This document shows positions 35,058-45,980 of a stretch of 64,000 nucleotides of DNA, in pieces; positions within the stretch are counted from its first letter, which is position 1; each line of letters opens with the position of its first letter. Under the pieces are notes generated by a model that was not told the origin of the DNA, did not search any database, and saw nothing but the letters and a program-made list of their open reading frames with translations. Origin of the DNA: Guadua angustifolia. Lineage: Eukaryota > Streptophyta > Magnoliopsida > Poales > Poaceae. The DNA is taken from assembly GCA_036346375.1 (NCBI GenBank), contig CM070517.1:7419161-7483160 (forward strand), written 5' to 3'. Position numbers and translations under genes: made by a program.

Positions 35058-35521
35058 TACAAGCGGTTGGTAGTAAGAACCGCTTGTAGAAGTACGATCT
35101 ACAAGCGGTTAGTAATACCAACCGCTTGTAGAAGGCCACAGTAAAAAAAAGAATGGCAAGGGGGCGCGAGCGGGGTTCGAACCGGGGTGGTTGAGCCCGT
35201 ACACTCAAGCGCCACGCGCTAGCCAGGGGGGAGGAAGAGATCTTATCGAGCTATGTGGGCACCGTATTGTTTTTAATATTACGCTGTCAAGACGCGTTTA
35301 CAAGCGGTTGGTATTACGAACCGCTTGTAGAGCACCCCTCTACAAGCGGTTGGTAATACCAACCGCTTGCATAGGGCCTTTCCCTGTCCCGCCCATCCAT
35401 GCGTTCTGCAAGCGGTTAGTAATACCAACCGCTTGTAGAAGTCCTCTTTACAAGCGGTTGATAATACTAACCGCTTGTAGAGGACTTCTACAAGCGGTTG
35501 TTATTACCAACCGCTTGTAGA
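35058..35521. repeat. Internal copies of the CACTA subterminal repeat (seven palindromes)
   Basis: Seven palindromes of the form CAAGCGGTTGGTA / TACCAACCGCTTG with short loops lie at about 35060, 35100, 35300, 35340, 35408, 35449 and 35486. They match the AGCGGTT arrays at both transposon ends. They flank a segment (35140-35290) with a GGTTCGAACC box. Confidence 0.93.
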
Positions 35522-35530
35522 AGTGGGTGC

Positions 35531-35540
35531 CCTATATAAA
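35531..35540 (+). promoter_or_regulatory. TATA box of the right-hand CACTA gene
   Basis: CCTATATAAA immediately beyond the internal repeat array, followed by a CT- and GCC-rich leader. A splice donor-like CCTAG|GTACGTGC at 35718/35719 suggests a non-coding first exon of about 150-170 bp. Confidence 0.62.
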
Positions 35541-35803
35541 GTTCATCTTGCCCGCTCTTCCTCACACCCCAAATTTTCTAAGTCCCCGCTTCCTCACAAC
35601 CCAAATTTTCTCGGCCGCCACCTCCGCCGAGTCCCCGCCGACGCCACCTCGCCAAGGACCTCCTCTCGCCACCGCTCGACGCCGCCCGCCATTCCACCCG
35701 GAGGACCGGAGATCCTAGGTACGTGCAAACGCCCCTCGCTCTCTCTGTTTTTATGCACACAAGGTGTTGGGTGAAATGCCCACAAGGAGTGTTTATGTTG
35801 TCT

Positions 35804-36764
35804 TTGTGATTAGTGGATGGCTATGAAGTGTTGTGATTAGTGCCCACAAGGAGTGTTGAATGGATGGCTATGAAATGGTTTTTTGTTCTGTTAGTGTTCA
35901 TGTGTTATGGTGGTGCAGCAGGAGGGAGGAGTAGTAGTCGGCAGAGAGAGAGCAGAGCCAGAGTAGTACTCCTCGCTCACATATTAATCTCTCTTTGTCA
36001 CATTGTAGCAGTGGAAGTAAAATTAATCCATGCAGATGCATGTGATTAATCCCTATGACTAGTACTTGGATTCCATTCTCCACAATACATATTCCTTCAT
36101 ATCAATGTTCTTTAATGTCGTGAGTTAAGTAAATCAAGTAGATGTAGCCATGTGTGCCTTAATGGGTTCAACTCAAATAATAGCCAAGTGACTACTAGTG
36201 TCAACATTAGAAGTATATGTAAGTATATGTGAAATGTGTAAGTATATGTGAAATGTGTTATTATATTTTTACTAGCACTTCATATATTTTTACTACAATA
36301 GTTGCTAAATTGTTGTCGATGATTTAGTTTTCTGCTCTCCATCGTGATTCATTAACATTCCTCTTTATTTATGCCCTGGGACGTAATCACAATCTATCCT
36401 TTATTCCAGATTGAGGCTGGTCAGATGAAGACGTACACTCAGTAAAATTTGCTGAATAAAAAATTAATGAATCATTCCTTATTAGTGTGGAATAAGAATG
36501 ATTCGTTATTTTTTTATTCAGCAAATAAGTATATGTGAATTGTCAATTGTATATGTATCTTGTGAAATGTGTAAGTCTATGTGAAATGTGTAAGTATATG
36601 TGAAATGTATAAGTATATGTGAATTGTCAATTGTATATGTATCATGTGAAATGTGTAAGTATATGATTGCATGCAGAAAGTTCATATATAATCTAAGCCT
36701 CGAATTGTTCTCAACAATCTTGTCTTCAGATATAATCTAAGCCTCGAGATTTGCTCTACTCTAG
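35804..36764. other. Intron-like region of the right-hand CACTA gene
   Basis: AT-rich with no gene. It contains many copies of GTAAGTATATGTGAAATGT (36218-36670), an imperfect short tandem array. It lies between the putative first exon and the ATG at 36765. Confidence 0.5.
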
Positions 36765-38840
36765 ATGGCGACACCAAGGCGTGGTGACCGGAATACGATG
36801 AAGCGGAAAATCATTGTTCGAGACCATTCTTGTTGGGTAGCGTCTTAGCCAATGAGGCCGTTATCACCGATGCGGAAAATCACGATGTTCTTCCGACGCT
36901 GTCGATGAGGCCGTTAACACCGGTACCGAGGTATACTCTTACCCATTATAAATTCACCGTAAACATTTAATTATTCTAAAATCATTCATATTATATGTGT
37001 TTGTGTATCCACTGGTACCTCATCGCCACCCAAACCGAATGAATCGAGGACCTAACAAAAAGCCTTCGACAAAGTACGTGATAACCGAAGTCGGCAACGA
37101 CGGAGTCTGCTAGCCGGAATCAGCAATTGGGCCTTTCAACAACGCTGCGGCTACCACGTGAGGGATCACGCCCCAATCAACATCCGTAAATGGGTCAAGT
37201 CCTGCAGACTACCAAGGAACTGCTCTGGAATGATATAAAGGAAAATTTCACTTTTCCAGAAGGATACGAACAGAAGGCCAAGAGATGGGCTTTGAAGAAG
37301 ATGGCAACTTCCTTTCAGCAGTGGAAGTCGTCCCTCACCCGCAAGTACATCGACAAAGGAGAAAGGCCAGACTTCAATAAATTTCCTAAGCTGGCCGATC
37401 ATTGGGATGCTTTCGAGGAGTACAAGCTGTCGGATGCAGGACAGGCTGCGAGAGAGAAAAACAAGGTGAATGCACAGAAGAAGAAATACCACCACCATCT
37501 CGGGACCGGTGGTTACATCAAGGCTGCAAAGAAATGGGACAAGCGGGAAGATGAGCTTGGCTGAAAGACGATATTATACTGAATCGAGAATTGGGAGCCC
37601 GCATGCGCAATTGGTTATTGGGTCACGGGCAGCCTTTGCCGATGATGGTAGCTTGGTGATGGCACCGATAGTCCAGAAGTTGGTGAAAGGATTGCGAAGC
37701 AATCGAGCGAACTTCGGTCAGATCCTGGCCGACGACAGGAGAATGACGAGCTAACATATGCCCTTCAAAACCCCGAGCACCGGGACGGACACGAGGTTTC
37801 GGAAGGTGCCATGGAGGCACGGCTTTGCCAAAGACTCAAGCACTTACGAGTCGGGACGAAGCAAGAGGAGAGATCGAGGTAGAGTGAGCCGATTGGAGGA
37901 AGAGCTTAGAGCTACGAAGGCTTCCATCGATGACCGTCACGCAAAAAGTGTCCGGCAATGAGCTACCAGGAGCACTACGTTCGACCAATGTTCAGCGGCG
38001 CCGAATCCGTGATCATCCGACCGCGCGCTAAAGAGCGATTCTTGCGTCGCCGTGGGCCTATGTGAGCGACCGACGCCCGTCATCCGTGGACAAGACATCA
38101 AGGTTCGCCGCTAGTGCGAAGCTACACATTGATATGCGTAACCTCTCCTTCAAGGTGGCTTACGGCATGGCTTATCCGGTGGGCGGGCGGACATTCCATC
38201 GCAACCGGATACCCTCCGGATACTCCAAGGTCACGGTGGAAGAGGTGGTGGGGGGCTTCAAGATCTCGTTCTCGATATTCCCGGGGCGACGAGGTGACCA
38301 ACCTGGACAGCCCTCCATGGCACATTCATCCTATGGCGCAAAAAGTACATCATATTTCCAGATGGTGTGGAGGTTATATCTCCAAAGAAGAGAGGCCCCG
38401 CATTTGAGCCAGCTCGAGAGCAAGCACGCCTCCCACATCGACAACCCACGACTCCTCCGGCGTCGCTTTGACGCAATGCTTCCCGATGGTCCGAGCCACG
38501 CCTTCACCTCCCGCCCACAAAGAAGCCCGACTCGCCGCCACCGCCTCGCTCGAAAGTAAGAAGCACCCAACATCTCCAATACCACGCCTCGGCATCTCCC
38601 GAGGAAGAAGCTCGATGTCGAAGGAGAGATCCCACACTAGCACCTCCTCCCACGAAATCGGCATCCAAGCGACCAGAGAATGTCAAACAACCGCCAAAGA
38701 GGCCATATGACTGATCATGAGGAGCTAAGCAGATCCGTAAAGACGGATGTGGCGAGCGACTTGCGCCAAAGAAGCCGAGTCCAAGCTTAAAATAGATAAA
38801 AAAGCGTGAAGCACTTTCGGTCATGCGGAACGCGCCGCCA
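36765..38840 (+). pseudogene. CACTA second gene, N-terminal part (Transposase_24-like)
   Basis: From the ATG at 36765 (MATPRRGDRNTMKRK) the reading is soon broken. The recognisable part, 37190-37564 and on, reads LWNDIKENFTFPEGYEQKAK, then KWAL-like ALKKMATSFQQWKSSLTRKY, then AREKNKVNAQKKKYHHHLGT. This is the Transposase_24-type region (Ptta/En/Spm) found in the second gene of plant CACTA elements. Beyond it, about 38110-38390 gives VAYGMAYPVGGRTFHRNRIP and GYSKVTVEEVVGGF, matching a conserved region of unknown function in the same genes. Several frameshifts break the frame. It may correspond to the DNA-binding TNPA function; that is inference from the element type. Confidence 0.75.
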
Positions 38841-40245
38841 CTGTGATGAGCGACTACAAAAGGACAATAAGAAAGGCTACAGTGCAAAATACACGGGCTC
38901 CTTCGGCAGGAAAGAAGAAGAAAGTGGAAGATCAGCAGAGTGTTGAGGACTTGAGGAGAATGGCATTCCTGAAGGAGGCGGGACTCAAATCATTAGACCA
39001 GGATATTCCAATAATGGCACCAATCAAATGGAAGTATGAGTTCGGCAAAGCGCTAATTGATCCAAAGGATATAAAAGATCTCCCAACCAAGATCGTCAAA
39101 TGCATGAATGGTACATGGAAAGGGCATCTAAAGGATATACAATGTTCCTCCTCCGTTTCCAAGATGAGTATTTCTTCCAAGGAACAACACGTAACTATGG
39201 TGGAATTGATGACTTGTACCATGTGTACCAAGGAGACGAGGTCAACGTGTCTTTCATGTCTCGCCGTGTGTCTGTAAGTGTCGATCTACTAAGTTTACCG
39301 CTTGCTTCCTCCCGCACCACAAAATTGAAAATCTAATTAACTTAGTTATCCCTTCTTATGTAGAATGGAGATACAACGATGTAAAAGGCGGGCAAACAGA
39401 GCGTTGGCTTCATCGACCCGAGAGATTGTCAACGAGAAAATCTGGTCATCTGTGGCAAGCAAAAACAGCTACTTGAGGAATACCTTTTGCATGCATTGTT
39501 GAAACAACACTACAAACCGTACATACTACGCCCTTCAACTTCAAGTACGTGTTCTCACAAACCTCTTGTTCTTGTATTTCTTAAGCCATTGATAGTACGA
39601 GTAGCTACTTATCCATATGTTGCAATATCTGAATAGGTTTCCTGGATCCTTCTAGTCATCGAGCTTGACAACAGCAGGATTACGGTTTATGACTCAAGAA
39701 GGAATCCGGTCCAAAAATACCAATGGTTCATTAACATCCTTAACAAGACATTTGCAAAGTTTAAGAAGAAGCAAAAGGAGAATTCGAGAAAGAATTGAAG
39801 TCATAGTAAGCACTCGTGCACGTACTACAAAAACTATTATTAATATACATCGCCATATCGGTTCTTCATCCGATATTTCAAATTTCTCCCGTGAAGGTTA
39901 AACGCCGACTAGTGGAAACAACTTATGTGGCTACTACGTGTTCCACTATATTCAAAGTTTTATCCATGGCGGCAATTTGGAACATTATCTTTGAGGTTCA
40001 GTATATGCATGTCAATTTGTTAGCTACAACTTACATTTTAATTAATTGCATGTGATCGGATATTTATATACTTCCGCTTAATTAATTGTCACCAACATCG
40101 ATGAGCACGTTAACGTGCTCCGCTCACCGGTGCGCGACTCCAAGAACAACTTATCGGCTTCCTTGTCAACGAGGTTGTATCTCCAAATGGCGAGTTCCAT
40201 GTAAGGTTTCCTGCGTTGGACACCGCTGAACTGATGACGACATCC
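38841..40245 (+). pseudogene. CACTA second gene, C-terminal part (Ulp1-like C48 cysteine protease)
   Basis: Ulp1-type proteases process SUMO; related domains are common in plant CACTA genes, with unknown role. The reading includes a Lys-rich start (38846 on), DEYFFQGTTRNYGGIDDLYH (about 39165-39225), VGFIDPREIVNEKIW-like (about 39402), then WILLVIELDNSRITVYDSRR (about 39643), holding the expected acidic residue. A one-base loss just before it seems to remove the His codon of the HW motif (TTTCCTGG). The catalytic Cys motif SGNNLCGYYVFHY is kept (Cys codon 39926-39928). The end reads FLVNEVVSPNGEFHV (about 40165-40203). Intron-like gaps separate the pieces. It is probably inactive. Confidence 0.78.
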
Positions 40246-40534
40246 ACGTCGACCAAGGACATAAAGAGTGACGCATGCAACAAATGAGTTCGATAATCAT
40301 TTTTTCATCATTCAAACTTGTAAAGCGTCGGTTGCGTGTATGTACTTGTCCATTTTTACACTATTAAGTTCGTTTTTTGTGTAATCGAGCTAGCATGTGA
40401 ACATGTGTATGAGTATGCATATGTAATATATATTTAATTGCAAAAAACTCCTCCACTCATATTTAATTTCACGGTCAAAAACGATATACAAAAACACTGT
40501 AAGAACATATTCTATAATGCATATAATCGAAAAC

Positions 40535-40836
40535 TCTCTCCACAACCGGTTGGTGAGTCCAACCGCTTCGAGTCTTGCTCTCCTAGCGGTTCGTAATACT
40601 AACCGCTTGAATATCGTTCTCACAAGCGGTTTGTAACACGAACCGCTTGTGGCCCCACGCGGGCGGCTACACCGCCTTCTGGACACGTTCCCAACCGCTT
40701 CGGTGCCCAAAGACAGCGGTTCGAGCAACCGCTTGTCATACCCGACGGTATCACACCTTGATTGCTTAGAAGCGGTTATAAAACCGCTTGTAAAGGGGGT
40801 TACGAGCCGCTTGTGATAGCTGGTTCTGTAGTAGTG
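40535..40836 (+). repeat. CACTA right end and subterminal repeats
   Basis: Alternating copies of AACCGCTT and AAGCGGTT, several as inverted pairs, end in the terminal repeat GGTTCTGTAGTAGTG at 40836, followed by the CAA duplication. Confidence 0.92.
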
Positions 40837-40839
40837 CAA

Positions 40840-41573
40840 CGATGCCACAGAGACGCAATGAGAACAACCACAACACAAAGCAAGCAGCTAGGGCTCCTCT
40901 CTTTTTCTTTTCCTTCTTTTTTTTTCTTTTTGCGGGAGCCCTAAAACTGAATAACAGACTCAAAAGGGGCTCCAAACAACACTCACCACACACACTTTTT
41001 TTTCAGCCGAGTATGGAAGGAGTATGAATCCTTTTCGGTTTATGGCAAGAGCCGGCAGATTGAACACGGATTCCTTTTATATGGCACGGCTTGACTCCTT
41101 CTCGGTTTTGGATGAGTTATGAGGGCACACAATTTGGAAGGAGGAAACCGAGTTGGTTGTGGAGACGTGGGCTACTCGGTTTGATTTTTGCATGATGGAA
41201 TTTGGGACGTGCTGGTGGGATGCAGATGGCAGAACAAACAAACTCAACTCTAATCTGAACTCTAGCAAACACCAAGAGTCCTGATCTGATCTACTAACAG
41301 AAAACGACTCCAACTCGAATTGACGAAGAAAACACGACGCTGTGACGAAAACGTGAATAGAACTCGAAACTCTAAGGGCACTAGACTCTAAAACCAGCAA
41401 AGACTCGATTATGCAACCGACGATTCAACAAACCAAGAACAAGTAGTAAAAGTTATGGCACAAATTGGCTTGGACAGAGGGACAAATATTATTTTGTGGG
41501 GCAATTTTCGGACTCTAGGTAGAAAACGAAATTGAGGAAGATCTCACCGAGCAACCTTGAGCTCGATACCACT
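40840..41573 (-). other. Leader and primer-binding site of the pol-less gypsy element
   Basis: Untranslated leader between the 5' LTR and the CACTA insertion. On the minus strand the first bases inside the LTR are AGTGGTATCGAGCTC (41573-41559), a Met-tRNA-like primer site of the variant TGGTATCGAGC, also used by the element at 56300. No gene is seen; an A/T-run and CT-rich stretch lie at 40890-40930. Confidence 0.7.
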
Positions 41574-42835
41574 TGATGGGGACGGGTGTTCCCGATCTTT
41601 CGATGAGATGATGGTGCGTCGATTTGGGGTGTTGATGGCACCGATCTAGGGCTTCCTACCAGAAAGTTAGGAGCTTCACAATCGCATTGCCAATCCACAC
41701 GGATACAAGATCCAAACGATCAATTTTCCTGCAAGAAATCGAGAACCCGCAAGAACAAAGCATGAAGCAATCTGAATAGATAGTATTGAAATCAAACGAA
41801 ACAAGTTGAGGTTCTGTTTCTCGGCTCGGGTGGTCTAGTCGACACGCGCAAACACGAGGAGGGACGCACACGTGGTCTACCAAGCACAACAAAACCTAAG
41901 CATAAAAGAACGGTGGTAGCCACATATATATAGGCGGCCAGGAGGTGTAGGACAGCCAAAATAGCGGTGGCCACCAAAACCCTAAGATACATGGGCCATA
42001 GGCCCAAAAGGAATGTGACGCAGCACTTGGTAATTCTGTCCCGTAATTTTGTCCTGTGATTTCTCGTTGCTTCAAGATGAATTTGGAAGGGGGGCTAGAT
42101 CCATTGGAAATCTTATCTCCTAAACTTTCAAACGGGTGGTCATACACCGAAAACGGAGTCCGGGAGTCCAAGTTATGTCCGTTTGAAGTACAGCTTCTCC
42201 TGGATGGCCGAACCGGACTCGGAGACGAATTCCCGTTAGATTTTTCTGTAGTTTCCTGACGCTTCAGGATGAATTTGGCAGTGGGGCTAGATCCATTGGA
42301 AAGCTTATCTCCTAAGCTTTCAAACGGGTGGTCGTACGCTGAAAACGGAGTCCGGGAGTCCAAGTTATGTCCGTTTGAAGTACTGCTGCTCCTGGATGGC
42401 CGAACCGGACTCGGAGACGAATTCCCGTTAGATTGTTCTGTACTTTTCCGACGCTTCAGGACGAATTTGGCCTTGGGACTAGATCCATTTGAAAGGTTAT
42501 ATTGATACCTTTCAAACGAGTGGTCGAACGTCGAAAACGGAGTTCGGATGTGGCCGTGGCATCCGTTTGAAGTCCTGCTGCTCCTGGATGGCCGAACTGG
42601 AATTGGAGATGAACTGAGCTTGATGTTGGGCTTTTCTTGGTGCGTGTGCTGTCCTTGGTGGATGTTATTGACGTGCTGGCCCAGCAAAGGTGGGTGGAAA
42701 GACCTTGCTTCTGGATTAAGCCCTCCATGCGTCGTAGACGAAATAGCGGCCGAAACAGCGACGATCGGGGACGAAGTAGCAGTCGTAGGGGAAGAAGGAC
42801 CAGCGGTTGTATCCTTGGTTGGGATGTCCTCATCA
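41574..42835 (-). repeat. 5' LTR of the pol-less gypsy element, 1262 bp
   Basis: Partner of 26306-27566, with the same three tandem units of about 192 bp (starts 42068, 42260, 42452). A minus-strand frame runs 320 codons through it with repeated SSPSPVRPSRSS; it is a by-product of the tandem units and is interrupted in the other LTR. Few substitutions separate the two LTRs in the parts compared by eye, so the insertion is fairly young. Confidence 0.93.
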
Positions 42836-42840
42836 GATGG

Positions 42841-43264
42841 GAAGAATAAACCCTTACGTGTATACAAATTAATAAGTGGAACAATTGTTGCAAGATTGAC
42901 AAACCACTATAACATTGGTCGTCTTTGAACCAATGAGGAGTTCCATGTTGTGGCAAACGTAGAATCCACATTGGTTAGTGCTCTTCGGTTGTTGGTGACA
43001 CTGCCAAAATATAATAGGTTAATTAGTTTCAAAGGAATTATTATGGAGTGTGAAGGATTATTGCGTACTAGCGGATATCAGAAAGTTATAAATATGCTTC
43101 AGCGTCGCTGAGTTCTTCCTGTGTGGACCTCCACTTTCTATGATGCACTTTCTATGACAAGTCAAATTTTGTCATAAATTCGTCATAAAAAACCTACAAT
43201 GACGATTTCGGGACTAATGATGACGAGTTTGGAATGTCATTAAAAATAACTTTTTCTTGTAGTG
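42841..43264 (-). mobile_element. CACTA-type transposon end
   Basis: Read on the minus strand, the sequence starts at 43264 with CACTACAAGAAAAAG and continues with subterminal repeats around TGACGA..TT / AATTCGTCATAA (to about 43145). The rest (42841-43144) shows no recognisable gene. It ends against the target duplication of the gypsy element at 42840. It may be the other end of the CACTA-like element starting at 25536, but the terminal repeats agree at only 12 of 15 positions and subterminal repeats differ. Confidence 0.6.
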
Positions 43265-44277
43265 ATAAGAGAGTCCAATTATGAGCTTCCCTTTAGTATA
43301 AGCATGGCACAAGAAGTCTTTAGATGTCCTTGTTAACAAGTTAAGTGGTGAAGTGTGCCTCAACCTTGCTTCCCTAGGTCTTCTTGTCTCCATGAGTAGA
43401 TTGCATGTAAAGGTCCACAAAATATTTTGAAATACGACAGGTGTGTGTGACCAATGGCCAGTGCAGCCACACTAAAACAAAGTTATGGAGGGTAAGCATT
43501 CTTGTTAGTCGAGTCTTGCTTTTGGAACCTCTATAACCCTTTATCTTTACCTCTCTCGTAGGCTTGCCACTGCCCTTTTGCACTCCGACCTTCTATTTCC
43601 CCTTTGATGCCATTGGCCCTTTCCATGGCCATGGCTATTGCTAGCCTACTTGGCGTTGGCATGTGCTTCAAGCATTGAATGTGTCCTATTGGGAAGAATG
43701 TGATGATTCTTTATCAAGAGTTCAACATGAGGAGTTCATCACACTTCTCTACCTCTAGTAAAATATAGATAAGCTTAGAGTACTTTTGATACTTGGGATG
43801 ATGATGCTGTAGCTACAACATCCTCATATTACGGTGGAAGGTGAACAACATCTTTTCTATCATCTCAGCAAGTGTATCTTTCTTGTTACAAAAATACAGT
43901 TTGGAGACAAGCTTGTGAATGACGGAGTTGTATGCTGCCATGGTTTTAAAGTCCTAGAAGCATATGAGAGTCCATTCACGTTGTGCTTCTAGTACTAGGG
44001 TGGATCTTTGTTGGGTGTATTGCTCCTTCAGGGAATTCTATAGTGCCAGCAGGTCTTTCTCCATCAAATACTTAGCCTTTAGGTCCTCATGGAGATGGTG
44101 TCTTAGGAACCGCAAAGCAACACATTTGGCGGCTTCAAGAAGAGCAAGGATGCCAGCTTCAGTCTGGGTGATAGCACTCTCAAAGATGGAGCTGTTAGGT
44201 TGCTCTTGGCATCCGGTCAGGTAATTGCTACCACTCATGGTGAGCTCAGCAAATTCTCTCTTTGCGATGTTTGACAT
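43265..44277 (-). pseudogene. Gag-only copia-type relic (UBN2-like gag)
   Basis: Starting at 44277 the minus strand reads MSNIAKREFAELTMSGSNYL, the start of a common grass copia-type gag, then LRFLRHHLHEDLKAKYLMEK and, after a stop, KEQYTQQRSTLVLEAQREW. Further frames give NSVIHKLVSKLYFCNKK, then MLFTFH, and a degenerate zinc knuckle HWPLVTHTCRISKYFVDLYM near 43470-43420. At least four stops or frameshifts occur. No protease, RT or integrase follows within the window because a CACTA end abuts it at 43264. Gag would form the particle. Confidence 0.72.
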
Positions 44278-45980
44278 ATCTTATATCATATTCATGAAAA
44301 AATGAATTTACTACTGGCAAAATACCTATATTTCATGCTCATACTATTGGTCATCTTGCCTACACCAATGAGAACAACTAAGATTAATATTATGTACCAA
44401 ATGAGTCAAAAACAAGTGTTATAGCAATAAAATGATTACTGCAACAATAAATATGAAGACATGAATTTTGAATAAGTTTATGCAATTTTCTACTAATTTT
44501 CTAGACAGATTAAATTTCCATACTCTAAAACAGTAGAAAAACAATTTCTAGTAAATAACATAATGCCTAAAGGACTTAAACTTGATAACCAGAAATCTTC
44601 TGAGGTTTATTCCCTAATTTTCCATTGAGTTCAAGCCCTAGAACACTAATCTAAAATTTCAAGGGTTTAAATCATAAGATTTCAGTCCGAAAAGGACCTA
44701 TTTTTAATAAATCAAGGACTTGCATGCAATTATAAAAAACTCTGAGGGCTTTTCTGTAGATTAGGCCTTTTGGGCTAGATGTCACAGCCCAATGGGCACA
44801 TGGCCCATCTACTCAATCGACTAGGGTTTCCATATACCCCAGTGGTTTGGCTCACATCACACGCATGAGTAGAGGTGAGCAGCAGTGGTGCTCGTGGTGA
44901 CGACGTAGCAGGAGGCGGCACTAATGACCATGGGCGGTGTGGCAGTGACGACGTAGCGTGAAGGTAGCGGTGTCGCCCTATGGTGCCTGACAAGCACACT
45001 TAGTCCCCGACTAAAGTGGTAGTGGTGCGCACCCATACCCTATCTCGTCCTCGCTCCATCCTCACCATGGACAGAGCATGAAGCTATGGTTTCTCCTGTC
45101 GATTTCACTAAGGCGGTGACGCGGGTGTGAGGCCGTGGTGGTGGTGACCATGGCGTGAAGGTGCCATTGTCATCTCCTTCGTTTGTAGTGACCTGACGCG
45201 GAGTCGTCAACGACTACAGAGAAGGCAATGACAGTTGATGTAGCAAAGGAGCTGGTGCGGTGATGACGATGATGATGTGGAGGCATCAGTGATGCACCTT
45301 GCGGAGGCGAAGCCTATTGGCCGGCGGGCTTTGGCATCAATAGCAAACCCTAGTCCAACGATGGATGACACGGAGGTTATGACCTGCAACGGGGGCAAGA
45401 CCACGACAACAATGGTACGCGCGAAGATGCGCCCTTTGACTAGTTGGGCCAACAATGTCGTGCAAGCTTGCACAACGTCATCTTCGACGGTAGAGGCCGA
45501 CTACACATGCGTAGAGACACACGGCCGTAGTTCTAGGTAAGCGATGGTGCTCATGGAGGCGTGCCTGTTTGATCTTAGCAACGGCCGATGACACGTAGCG
45601 GAGGCATATGGCCATTCGGCTTGGTTGGCCTGTGGCATGCCGTGAAGGCAGCATCTAGTCCGTCGGATTGATCGACAGCACACTACAGAAGCGGCGCATG
45701 GTTGATCTCAGTGACGGTGCATCAGCACATACGTACACGGAGGCATATAGCCGTCGGTCGAGGGAACGACGTAGTTGGTGCGCAAGCGGAGGCGTGCGTT
45801 CGGCCGCCTGCCAATGGGAAAGGAAGCGGTGACGTAGGATAGAAATAGAACTAATATACAAACAAAAACATTCACCGCAAAACTTGAACCGACAAACTAG
45901 ATTAAAGACAACATACTCGGTAGATTAAAGACAACATACTCGGTAGCCTTAATGGGAGCGTTATCATGCTGATAACATAT
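44278..45980 (-). other. Leader region of the gag-only copia relic
   Basis: About 1.7 kb between gag and its LTR. The part 44860-45850 is GC-rich with frames on both strands but no recognisable domain. A 24-bp direct duplication (AGATTAAAGACAACATACTC) is at about 45901-45949. A primer-site-like TGTTATCAGCATGATAAC (minus strand) is next to the LTR at about 45957-45976. Confidence 0.5.

Larger units (their letters stand above)
34893..35803. promoter_or_regulatory. Central inverted repeat/divergent promoter module of the CACTA
   Basis: The outer arms are inverted copies: 34893-34945 and the complement of 35757-35803 share ACTCCTTGTGGGCATTTCAC and ACACCTTGTG. Inside each arm is a 5'-leader-like CCAAATTTTCTAAGTCCC reading outward, with TATA-like boxes (minus strand TTTTAAA at 35039-35047; plus strand CCTATATAAA at 35531). 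The core, 35058-35521, holds palindromic copies of the transposon's subterminal repeat. A GRF gene leaves on the left, the Transposase_24/Ulp1 gene on the right. Divergent transcription is inferred from the symmetry. Confidence 0.68.
29911..40836 (+). mobile_element. Complete CACTA (En/Spm-type) transposon, 10,926 bp, TSD CAA
   Basis: Terminal inverted repeats CACTACTACAGAACC are perfect over 15 bp (29911-29925 and the complement at 40822-40836) and similar beyond. CAA is duplicated at 29908-29910 and 40837-40839. Subterminal repeats of the form AGCGGTT / AACCGCTT fill 29935-30178 and 40535-40825. Inside: TNP2-type transposase (+), a GRF zinc-finger gene (-), a central repeat and promoter module, and a Transposase_24/Ulp1-type gene (+). 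The element is structurally complete but its transposase frames are broken. It sits in the leader of the gypsy element. Confidence 0.95.
26306..42835 (-). mobile_element. Non-autonomous Ty3/gypsy element lacking RT and integrase, TSD GATGG, with nested CACTA
   Basis: Two LTRs of the same family and orientation bound the element: 26306-27566 and 41574-42835. Both start TGATGGGGACGGG and end GTCCTCATCA. The pentamer GATGG flanks it exactly at 26301-26305 and 42836-42840. Inside, on the minus strand: a primer site, leader, gag, protease, a short end-of-pol remnant and a purine tract. No RT, RNase H or integrase sequence is present. Without the nested CACTA (29911-40836) and its CAA duplication the element is about 5.6 kb. 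It would have depended on proteins of a related element. Confidence 0.93.

Noticed and set aside
35165..35235. Functional tRNA gene
   Set aside because: Only A- and B-box-like words are present; the T stem and acceptor stem do not pair.
35191..35520. Plus-strand open frame with repeated YKRLV..TAC
   Set aside because: It is a translation of the palindromic AAGCGGTTGGTA repeats, not a protein gene.
35058..35521. CRISPR-like or satellite array appearance of the regularly repeated palindromes
   Set aside because: The units match the subterminal repeats of the surrounding CACTA element, have irregular spacing and are in a plant genome.
41896..42867. Minus-strand open frame of 323 codons with repeated SSPSPVRPSRSS
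   Set aside because: It lies within the gypsy LTR and arises from the three tandem 192-bp units; the same frame is interrupted in the partner LTR at 26306-27566.
45277..45861. GC-rich overlapping frames that could be a small gene
   Set aside because: Frames on both strands overlap, have no domain and lie in the leader of a retroelement relic.
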